Positions 1 through 7,239 of a DNA stretch of 64,000 nt are shown piece by piece (within the stretch, counting starts at the first letter, position 1; each line of letters starts with the position of its first letter). The position numbers and the translations under genes were made by a program. Location: positions 62,001 through 126,000 of the forward strand of contig NZ_FIZY01000001.1 in assembly GCF_900060185.1 (NCBI RefSeq), written 5' to 3'. Source of the stretch: Grimontia marina. Lineage in GTDB: Bacteria > Pseudomonadota > Gammaproteobacteria > Enterobacterales > Vibrionaceae. Below the pieces are notes generated by a model that ran no database searches, was not told where the DNA came from, and worked only from the letters and a program-made list of their open reading frames with translations.

Positions 1-569
1 TTCTGCTGAATTTCGTATTGTTGATTTGTTGCTCCCTGCTGGTGGTGGTCGCGATAGATGTGCCGTTCCAAATCTGGCAGCACAATGAACAGCTCAAGAT
101 GACTAAGCAGGAAATTAAAGACGAATACAAAGAAACTGAGGGTAAGCCTGAAGTTAAGGGGCGGATCCGAATGCTCCAGCGCGAAATGGCTCAGCGTCGT
201 ATGATGGCAGAAGTCCCGTCTGCAGACGTGGTGATCACTAACCCGGAACACTATTCGGTTGCGCTTCGTTACGACAGTAAAATCGACAAAGCGCCAGTAG
301 TGGTCGCCAAAGGTTCAGACTTCCTCGCACTTAAAATCCGTGAAATTGCCGCTGAGCATGACATCACGATTGTGCCTGCGCCGCCGCTTGCCCGAGCGGT
401 TTACTATAGCACCGAGTTGGAACAACAGATCCCTGATGGTCTATTCACGGCGATTGCTCAGTTGCTTGCTTACGTATTTCAGCTTAAGCAATACAAAAAA
501 GGGCGTGGACGTAAACCTAATCCGCTGGCAGATCAGCAATTGCCAATACCGCCGGAATTACGTCGCTGA
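1..569 (+). CDS. flhB: Flagellar export switch protein FlhB, C-terminal part
   Basis: This is the end of FlhB, the flagellar type III export component that switches substrate specificity from rod/hook to filament proteins. The frame is open from base 3 and the gene begins upstream of the window. Visible are the end of the last membrane segment, the charged linker typical of FlhB (KMTKQEIKDEYKETEG) and the FlhB_C domain. The autocleavage site reads NPEH at 240-251; the textbook motif is NPTH. The N and P flanking the scissile bond are kept. The C-terminal tail is basic and proline-rich. flhA follows after 115 bases. The identification is secure; the start is simply outside the window. Confidence 0.96.
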   Translation, partial: LLNFVLLICCSLLVVVAIDVPFQIWQHNEQLKMTKQEIKDEYKETEGKPEVKGRIRMLQREMAQRRMMAEVPSADVVITNPEHYSVALRYDSKIDKAPVVVAKGSDFLALKIREIAAEHDITIVPAPPLARAVYYSTELEQQIPDGLFTAIAQLLAYVFQLKQYKKGRGRKPNPLADQQLPIPPELRR

Positions 570-626
570 TGTGATACTTGGCGATATTCTATTAATAACT
601 TGTTGATTTAAAGATACATTAAAACT

Positions 627-642
627 GGTTCGTTTTTTGCTT
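627..642 (+). promoter_or_regulatory. Putative sigma54 (RpoN) promoter for flhA
   Basis: The sequence TGGTTCGTTTTTTGCT fits the -24/-12 consensus TGGCAC-N5-TTGCW, with GG and GC separated by exactly 10 bases and mismatches only at the fourth and fifth positions. Transcription would start near 653, about 30 bases before flhA. In Vibrio the flhA-flhF-flhG-fliA genes belong to the sigma54/FlrA-dependent flagellar class, which agrees with this site. The assignment rests on the motif and its position only. Confidence 0.65.
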
Positions 643-684
643 CTTGGGTCTCAGTGATTAAGCCCAGAAGAACATAAACGACAC

Positions 685-2790
685 ATGAAGCTTTCTTTGC
701 CGTTCTACGACAAGGTACAGGATAAAATTCCATTCAAGCGAGGAACTGCATTCCCAGCGATTGGTGCACCGCTCCTCGTACTCTCAACCCTAGCGATGGT
801 CGTGCTACCTATGCCGCCATTGCTGCTCGACCTGATGTTCTCTTTTAACATTGCCCTTTCTCTGGTCGTGCTTCTGGTCACTGTTTACACCCGTAGACCA
901 CTTGATTTCGCCGCTTTTCCTACTGTACTGCTGATCGCGACTCTGATGCGTCTGGCACTGAATGTCGCTTCAACCCGTGTCGTTTTGCTTCATGGTCATG
1001 AAGGTCCAGGTGCAGCCGGACAGGTGATCGATGCCTTTGGCTCAGTGGTGATCGGAGGTAACTACGCTGTTGGCCTGGTGGTGTTCCTTATCCTGATGAT
1101 CATCAACTTCATGGTTGTCACCAAAGGTGCGGGTCGTATATCCGAAGTCAGCGCGCGTTTCACCCTGGATGCATTACCGGGTAAGCAAATGGCAATTGAT
1201 GCGGATTTGAATGCTGGCCTGATTAATCAGGAACAGGCGCGTACCCGCCGTCAGGAAGTGACCAAAGAAGCCGACTTCTATGGTTCGATGGACGGTGCGT
1301 CAAAATTCGTCAAAGGTGATGCTATCGCCGGTATTTTAATTCTGGCGATCAATATCATCGGTGGTTTATCCATCGGTATGATCCAACATGATGTCAGCTT
1401 CTCAAACGCCATCGAAATTTACACTCTGTTGACTATCGGTGATGGTCTCGTTGCACAGATCCCGTCGCTCTTGCTGTCGATTGGCGCAGCGATCATGGTA
1501 ACCCGTCAGAACACTGACGAAGACATGGGGCAGCAAGTGGTCTTCCAACTGGTTGACAATCCCCGCGCTCTTATTATCGCGACCGGTATTTTGACGGTGA
1601 TGGGTATTGTTCCAGGCATGCCACACATTCCATTTTTGACGCTGGCGCTGGTTTGCGGTGGTTTCGCCTACTGGAAAACCAAAGAACAGGCTAAAGCCAG
1701 GAAAGAAGCGGAAGAAGCACCTGCAAAAGAAGTGGTGGCCCCAAAGCCGAAAGAGCTTTCCTGGGACGATGTACAGCCAGTTGACGTGATTGGTCTAGAA
1801 GTTGGTTACCGTCTGATCCCAATGGTTGACCGCGATCAGGGGGGCGAGCTGCTTGACCGCGTAAAAGGCGTGCGCAAGAAGCTGTCGCAAGACTTTGGTT
1901 TCCTTATCCCACCAGTACATATTCGTGACAATTTGGAACTACCACCGAACAGCTACCGGATTACTTTAATGGGTGTTGCTGTTGGCGAGGCGGATATCCG
2001 CCCTGACAAGGAACTAGCGATTAATCCAGGTCAGGTGTTTGGTCCTGTTGACGGTGAAGGTACCGTTGACCCTGCGTTTGGACTGGAAGCAGTGTGGATT
2101 GAGAAATCTCAGCGCGAACATGCCCAGGCACTTGGCTATACGGTCGTGGATTCAGCCACTGTACTGGCAACCCATTTGAGCCAGATGCTGACCAACAATG
2201 CTGAACGTCTCCTAGGTCACGAAGAAGCGCAGAACCTTATTGATATGCTGGCTAAGCAGTCGCCTCGACTGGTGGAAGGTCTTATTCCTGACCTCATTTC
2301 GCTGGGCTCTGTGGTGAAAGTGATGCAGAACCTTCTCAATGAAGCGATTCCTATTCGTGATGTACGGACTATTATACAAACACTCTCCGAGTATGCGCCG
2401 AAGAGTCAAGATCCCGACATTCTCACTGCTGCTGTACGAATTTCGCTCAGACGCCTTATTGTTCAGGAAATCAATGGTGTAGAGCCAGAATTACCTGTTA
2501 TTACTTTGGTTCCTGAGTTGGAACAGATATTGCATAAAACTATGCAGGCGTCAGGTGGTGAATCGACCGGTATCGAACCGGGTCTGGCAGAAAGGCTACA
2601 ACAGAGCCTGTCAGAAGCTACCCAGCATCAGGAACTGCAGGGTGAACCGGCAGTCTTGCTGACTTCAGGGGTACTTCGTTCAACACTGGCCAAGTTTGTT
2701 AAAAATACCATCCCGTCACTCAGAGTCCTGTCTTATCAGGAAGTGCCGGATGAAAAACAAATAAGAATTGTGAGAGCGGTTGGCAACTGA
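685..2790 (+). CDS. flhA: Flagellar export gate protein FlhA
   Basis: FlhA forms the export gate ring of the flagellar type III secretion system in the inner membrane. The 701-residue product has the usual length. The N-terminal half carries about eight hydrophobic segments (roughly residues 20-330). The conserved FHIPEP-family loop (ALPGKQMAIDADLNAG) lies near residue 163. The C-terminal half is the cytoplasmic FlhA_C domain that docks chaperone-substrate complexes and ends in the typical VVSY-like region (LRVLSYQEVP). The gene heads a long same-strand run of flagellar and chemotaxis genes and is preceded by a sigma54-type promoter. The ATG at 685 gives a normal N-terminus; the Shine-Dalgarno is weak. 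Confidence 0.97.
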   Translation: MKLSLPFYDKVQDKIPFKRGTAFPAIGAPLLVLSTLAMVVLPMPPLLLDLMFSFNIALSLVVLLVTVYTRRPLDFAAFPTVLLIATLMRLALNVASTRVVLLHGHEGPGAAGQVIDAFGSVVIGGNYAVGLVVFLILMIINFMVVTKGAGRISEVSARFTLDALPGKQMAIDADLNAGLINQEQARTRRQEVTKEADFYGSMDGASKFVKGDAIAGILILAINIIGGLSIGMIQHDVSFSNAIEIYTLLTIGDGLVAQIPSLLLSIGAAIMVTRQNTDEDMGQQVVFQLVDNPRALIIATGILTVMGIVPGMPHIPFLTLALVCGGFAYWKTKEQAKARKEAEEAPAKEVVAPKPKELSWDDVQPVDVIGLEVGYRLIPMVDRDQGGELLDRVKGVRKKLSQDFGFLIPPVHIRDNLELPPNSYRITLMGVAVGEADIRPDKELAINPGQVFGPVDGEGTVDPAFGLEAVWIEKSQREHAQALGYTVVDSATVLATHLSQMLTNNAERLLGHEEAQNLIDMLAKQSPRLVEGLIPDLISLGSVVKVMQNLLNEAIPIRDVRTIIQTLSEYAPKSQDPDILTAAVRISLRRLIVQEINGVEPELPVITLVPELEQILHKTMQASGGESTGIEPGLAERLQQSLSEATQHQELQGEPAVLLTSGVLRSTLAKFVKNTIPSLRVLSYQEVPDEKQIRIVRAVGN

Positions 2791-2822
2791 TGTTGCGACA
2801 TCAGTAATTCAGGACATCGATT

Positions 2823-4442
2823 TTGAAGATTAAACGATTTTTTGCCAAAGACATGCGAACAGCGCTGGCCGAAGTGAAAGAAGCACTCGGCGCAGATGCA
2901 GTCATCATGTCCAACAAAAAAGTAACTGGCGGTGTCGAAATCGTGGCGGCAGTAGATACTGACGCACCAACCCGTGATGTGCGCAAGGAAACGGCGAAAA
3001 CGCAGATGGCGCAAAACATGGACCGTGCTCAACAAACACGCCGACTGGCTGATGACACTGTGCACCTGCGCCGTGACATCAGCAAAGAGGCAGCCAGAAA
3101 ACCACTGGGTGGTGCATTGGGCAGCAAGTTCTCCAGCTTGCTTGACCGTTACCAATCCCAGTTGCCGGAAAGCAATACTCCCGATGAGCCTCAGCAGGAA
3201 GGCGATTCGCTGAGCGCATTGTTAGCGCGTCAAAATGACGCCCGTACCCGTCAAAGTGAAAACATTTACAGTGCTGCGCCAGCCCGTCGTTCTAATGGTC
3301 ATAACGGCCAGAACGGTCAGAGCAATGGTAGTCGCAATGGCGCCAACAACGGTTTCTCCCGCTCGCAGCAACAAGCTAAAGGTCAGGAGCTTGACCGTCT
3401 GTATCGTCAAAAACGTGACGAGCAAGACCGCCGTGCACAGGGTCGCGATGATCGCTTTGAATTGCGCAGCGAATCGCGTCGCCAACCAGCGCGTCAAGGC
3501 AACGAAGAAATCGAAGCGATGCGCAAGGAAATGGCGACGATTCGCAGCCTGCTTGAGCATCAACTTTCTGGCTTGATGTGGCAGGAAGTAGAGCGTAAAG
3601 AGCCTCTTCGTGCCATGCTAATCAAACGTCTTGAAAAAATGGGTATCTCCCCAGTACTGGCCGACCAACTGGCTGGCTATATTCCTGAAGATACCCCACC
3701 AAATGAAGCGTGGTCGGAGTTACTGGAGTTAGTGGCAGATCAAGTCATTACGACCAGTGAAAACCTGTTGGAGTTGGGCGGTGTGATTGCATTACTTGGC
3801 CCTACCGGCGTAGGCAAAACAACGACCATCGCAAAGTTAGCAGCCAGGGCGGCAATGGATTTTGGCCCTGAAGAAATTGCTCTGGTGACGACAGATACCT
3901 TCCGTATCGGCGCGCATGAGCAGTTAGCGACCTATGGCAGAATTTTAGGTTGCCCCGTAAAAGTTGCTAAAGATGCGGATGAACTGGCCGATATACTGTA
4001 TCAGTTACGTCACCGTCGACTGATCCTATTGGATACCGCAGGCATGGGCCAGCGAGATCTGAGGCTATCAGAACAACTTGATACTCTTATCCAAAACAGT
4101 GGTTCACATATCCGAAGCCTCCTTGTATTGCCCGCGACTTCACAACGTCGCGTACTGCAGGAGACTATTGATCACTTCCGGCGCATTCCCCTATCTGGAT
4201 GCGTGCTCACGAAGTTAGACGAATCCCTCAGTCTGGGGGAATTATTGAGTGTGACCATAGAAAACGCCCTTCCGGTTACCTATCTGGCTGATGGCCAGCG
4301 TGTACCCGAGGACATTCGCCAGGCAAGTGGGAGATACCTGGTTAACAAGGCGAGTGAACTGATGGATCAAGATTCAGAGCAGCGAAACCATTTCTGGAGT
4401 CATGATGTACCAGAGTCGAATGCGGCGGACTTTTATGATTGA
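2823..4442 (+). CDS. flhF: Flagellar placement GTPase FlhF
   Basis: FlhF is the SRP-like GTPase that marks the cell pole and sets where the polar flagellum is built. The start is a TTG at 2823: it gives the canonical N-terminus MKIKRFFAKDMR and is preceded by AGGA. The NG domain occupies about residues 270-535, with the P-loop (GPTGVGKTTT) near 325, the TTDTFRIGAHEQL box, DTAGMGQRD and TKLDE. The region before it (about residues 90-240) is low-complexity, with an Asn/Gly/Ser-rich stretch near 155-185; this basic linker is variable in the family. flhG overlaps its 3' end. Identification is secure. Confidence 0.97.
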   Translation: MKIKRFFAKDMRTALAEVKEALGADAVIMSNKKVTGGVEIVAAVDTDAPTRDVRKETAKTQMAQNMDRAQQTRRLADDTVHLRRDISKEAARKPLGGALGSKFSSLLDRYQSQLPESNTPDEPQQEGDSLSALLARQNDARTRQSENIYSAAPARRSNGHNGQNGQSNGSRNGANNGFSRSQQQAKGQELDRLYRQKRDEQDRRAQGRDDRFELRSESRRQPARQGNEEIEAMRKEMATIRSLLEHQLSGLMWQEVERKEPLRAMLIKRLEKMGISPVLADQLAGYIPEDTPPNEAWSELLELVADQVITTSENLLELGGVIALLGPTGVGKTTTIAKLAARAAMDFGPEEIALVTTDTFRIGAHEQLATYGRILGCPVKVAKDADELADILYQLRHRRLILLDTAGMGQRDLRLSEQLDTLIQNSGSHIRSLLVLPATSQRRVLQETIDHFRRIPLSGCVLTKLDESLSLGELLSVTIENALPVTYLADGQRVPEDIRQASGRYLVNKASELMDQDSEQRNHFWSHDVPESNAADFYD

Positions 4443-5322
4443 GACAACCATGCATGATCAAGCAAGCGGCCTCCGCCGCCTGACAAACCCGACTCGTACC
4501 AAAGTCATCACCGTCACTGGTGGTAAAGGTGGTGTCGGTAAAACCAACATCACCTTGGGTATGGCAGCTGCCATGGCCAAGCAAGGCAAAAAAGTCATGG
4601 TGTTGGATGCTGACTTAGGGCTGGCAAATGTCGATGTATTGCTGGGTTTGCGTGTAGGTAAGAACCTCAGCCACGTTATGCAGGGCGTGTGCGACCTCAA
4701 AGATATCATTATCGAAGGTCCGCACGGCATGAGGATTATTCCAGCTTCGTCGGGTATGCGAGGAATGACCGAGCTCAGCACAGCTCAGCACGCCGGTCTT
4801 ATTAGGGCATTTGGTACTCTCGAAGAAGACGTTGACGTGCTGCTGGTGGATACCGCAGCAGGTATTTCTGACATGGTCCTGAGCTTCTCACGCGCGGCAC
4901 AGGATGTGTTGATTGTGGTGTGTGATGAGCCGACTTCCATCACAGATGCCTATGCATTGATTAAGCTGCTGAGCCGTGAACACGGCGTTACCCGGTTCAA
5001 GGTCGTTGCCAATATGGTGCGCAGTTACCGCGAAGGTCGCGATTTATTCACAAAATTAACTCGGGTAACAGAAAGATTTTTAAATGCTAATCTAGAATTA
5101 GTAGCATGTGTTCCATTAGATGAGCATGTGCGTCAGTCTGTAAAGAAGCAACGCGTCGTGATTGATGCATTTCCGAAGTCTCCGGCCGCGCTTGCTCTAA
5201 ATGCGTTGGCAAACAAGGCCCTGACCTGGCCTGTACCGCGTAATCCGGGCGGACACTTGGAGTTTTTCGTTGAGCGACTGCTGGTTCGGGACGAGGCTGC
5301 GGGGGATTACCTCAGTGAATAG
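4435..5322 (+). CDS. flhG: Flagellar number regulator FlhG (MinD-like ATPase)
   Basis: FlhG (FleN) is a MinD/ParA-type ATPase that limits polar flagellum number by opposing FlhF and, in Vibrio, the regulator FlrA. The P-loop is the deviant Walker A TGGKGGVGKTN, followed by DADLGLANVD and DTAAGISDMV. The ATG at 4435 overlaps the flhF stop by 8 bases and gives a 295-residue protein of normal size; an ATG at 4450 is also possible, and upstream in-frame codons at 4402 lie inside flhF. The C-terminus contains the amphipathic membrane-targeting region of MinD-like proteins. Start choice is moderate, identity high. Confidence 0.95.
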   Translation: MIETTMHDQASGLRRLTNPTRTKVITVTGGKGGVGKTNITLGMAAAMAKQGKKVMVLDADLGLANVDVLLGLRVGKNLSHVMQGVCDLKDIIIEGPHGMRIIPASSGMRGMTELSTAQHAGLIRAFGTLEEDVDVLLVDTAAGISDMVLSFSRAAQDVLIVVCDEPTSITDAYALIKLLSREHGVTRFKVVANMVRSYREGRDLFTKLTRVTERFLNANLELVACVPLDEHVRQSVKKQRVVIDAFPKSPAALALNALANKALTWPVPRNPGGHLEFFVERLLVRDEAAGDYLSE

Positions 5323-6037
5323 GGCGCTGACCTATAGCAGGACAGGAGCATCAACGGAGACGGTGTTTGAGCAGTACGCCACATTAGTGAAACGGATTGC
5401 GCACCACCTAATAGCCCGTTTGCCCCCAAATGTGCAGGTTGAAGATCTCATTCAGGCGGGCATGGTTGGTTTGCTTGAAGCGCAACAGAACTACGATTCC
5501 ACAAAAGGAGCGAGTTTTGAAACCTACGCTGGTATCCGTATTCGTGGCGCCATGCTGGATGACATCCGTAAAGGCGACTGGGTGCCGAGGTCGGTTCACA
5601 AGAATAACCGCCAAATCAGCGAAGTGATTTCACAGCTTGAAGGTGAATTGGGGCGAGACCCCAGCGACAAAGAAATTTCGAAACGCCTGGGCATGAGTTT
5701 GGATCAGTATTACCAGGCTCAAAACGACATCAACGCAGGGCGACTGATTGGTATCGATGACTTGGGCGTTTCAGAAGATGCTTTCGTGACAGAAAGTCAT
5801 CGTGATGAAAATCTTCCCTTTGAGGAAGCGGCCGGGGATAGCTTTAAATCGCACTTAGCGAATGCCATCCGCGGACTTCCTGAAAGAGAAGCTTTGGTAC
5901 TCTCTCTCTATTATGACGAGGAACTCAACCTCAAGGAGATTGGGGCCATTATCGGGGTTAGTGAATCCCGGGTTTGCCAGATACAAAATCAGGCAATGCA
6001 GCGGTTACGGACCAAGCTATCCGCTTGGTCAAAGTAA
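5315..6037 (+). CDS. fliA: Flagellar sigma factor FliA (sigma28)
   Basis: FliA directs RNA polymerase to late flagellar, motor and chemotaxis promoters. I place the start at GTG 5315: it yields VNRALTYSRTG, matching Vibrio FliA N-termini, has GGGGGA upstream and overlaps the flhG stop by 8 bases, which indicates translational coupling. Region 2 (VEDLIQAGMVGLLEAQQNYD through GASFETYAGIRIRGAMLDD) and region 4 (LPEREALVLSLYYDEELNLK with the ESRVCQIQNQAMQRL helix) are complete. The product is 240 residues, normal for the family. A strong target promoter for it occurs in this window at 14580-14606. Confidence 0.96.
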   Translation: MNRALTYSRTGASTETVFEQYATLVKRIAHHLIARLPPNVQVEDLIQAGMVGLLEAQQNYDSTKGASFETYAGIRIRGAMLDDIRKGDWVPRSVHKNNRQISEVISQLEGELGRDPSDKEISKRLGMSLDQYYQAQNDINAGRLIGIDDLGVSEDAFVTESHRDENLPFEEAAGDSFKSHLANAIRGLPEREALVLSLYYDEELNLKEIGAIIGVSESRVCQIQNQAMQRLRTKLSAWSK

Positions 6038-6074
6038 GTTTTTACAATAATAAGGAACCTCACTGGAGGCCACT

Positions 6075-6455
6075 TTGAACACAAATATGAAAATCCTCGT
6101 TGTTGATGACTTTTCAACAATGCGCCGTATCGTTAAAAACCTCCTTCGAGATCTGGGTTTCAACAACACCGTTGAAGCAGATGACGGCCTGACAGCACTG
6201 CCAATTCTTAAGAAAGGCGGTATTGATTTCGTCGTTACTGATTGGAACATGCCGGGCATGCAAGGCATCGATCTGCTAAAAAACATTCGCGCTGATGATG
6301 AGCTCAAGCATCTTCCAGTTCTGATGATCACCGCAGAAGCCAAGCGTGAGCAAATCGTTGAGGCCGCTCAGGCTGGTGTGAATGGTTATATCGTTAAGCC
6401 GTTTACTGCCGCAACGCTCAAAGAAAAGCTGGATAAGATTTTCGAGCGTATGTGA
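6075..6455 (+). CDS. cheY: Chemotaxis response regulator CheY
   Basis: This single-domain receiver is phosphorylated by CheA and binds the flagellar switch protein FliM. The 126-residue protein has the acidic pair DD at 11-12, the phosphoacceptor D56 in VVTDWNMPG, the switch threonine in MITAEA and the conserved lysine in IVKPFT. The start is a TTG at 6075, with GGAGG five bases upstream; an internal ATG at 6087 lacks a comparable ribosome site. cheZ follows after 34 bases. The initiation region is almost identical to that of prmB (see findings). Confidence 0.96.
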   Translation: MNTNMKILVVDDFSTMRRIVKNLLRDLGFNNTVEADDGLTALPILKKGGIDFVVTDWNMPGMQGIDLLKNIRADDELKHLPVLMITAEAKREQIVEAAQAGVNGYIVKPFTAATLKEKLDKIFERM

Positions 6456-6489
6456 TTTTTTCTTCGCGCAGTGATGGATTATTTAAACG

Positions 6490-7230
6490 ATGATAACACT
6501 CGACCAAGCTAAAGAATTGGTCAGTCTGCTCGAAGAAGGGAATCAGGACGGCGCGAACGAATTACTGGCCAATCTTGTCAGTGACGTGCGCAATCCGCTC
6601 TTCAATGAGGTAGGAAAACTGACCCGGCAACTACATGATTCGTTGTCAAATTTCCGTTTAGATCCACGCGTCAACGATTTGGCTACCAGCGAGATCCCAG
6701 ATGCGAAAGATCGCCTGAACTTTGTGATGGAAAAAACGGAACTGGCTGCGAACCGCACCATGGATGCAGTGGAAGCGACCCTTCCAATCGCCGACAACCT
6801 GCAAGAATGTCTTGCCTTGGTTCGTCCGCAATGGAACAACCTCATGGGGGGGCGGATTGACATAACAAGTTTCAAAGACTTGTGCCATCAAATCGACGGT
6901 TTGTTGACACAGGTTGAAGGGGATACCACTAAGCTCCACGGTCAATTGACTGAAATCCTTATGGCGCAAGACTTTCAGGATCTAACCGGACAGGTTATCC
7001 GTCGTGTCATTGAGTTGGTGCAAGAGGTAGAAAAACAACTGGTTGAAATCCTCACTGCCTTTGGTCTGGATGACGATCAGAAAGAACCAGAAACAGAAGC
7101 AGAAGCTGAACAACAGCAATCTGGCATTGTGGCTGAAGGTCCAGTCGTCTCCGAGAAAGAGCGTCAAGAGAAGCAAGTGATGCAAAGTCAGGATGACGTC
7201 GATGATCTGCTTTCCAGCCTGGGCTTTTAG
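6490..7230 (+). CDS. cheZ: CheY-P phosphatase CheZ
   Basis: CheZ dephosphorylates CheY-P and so terminates the chemotactic signal. The protein is mostly helical (246 residues). It carries the catalytic motif QDFQDLTGQVIRRVI, whose glutamine inserts into the CheY active site, then an acidic Glu/Gln-rich linker (about residues 198-215), and ends with the CheY-binding peptide DDVDDLLSSLGF. It lies between cheY and cheA in the operon and starts at ATG 6490. Nothing unusual was seen apart from the acidic linker. Confidence 0.96.
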   Translation: MITLDQAKELVSLLEEGNQDGANELLANLVSDVRNPLFNEVGKLTRQLHDSLSNFRLDPRVNDLATSEIPDAKDRLNFVMEKTELAANRTMDAVEATLPIADNLQECLALVRPQWNNLMGGRIDITSFKDLCHQIDGLLTQVEGDTTKLHGQLTEILMAQDFQDLTGQVIRRVIELVQEVEKQLVEILTAFGLDDDQKEPETEAEAEQQQSGIVAEGPVVSEKERQEKQVMQSQDDVDDLLSSLGF

Positions 7231-7239
7231 GGGTGCGTT

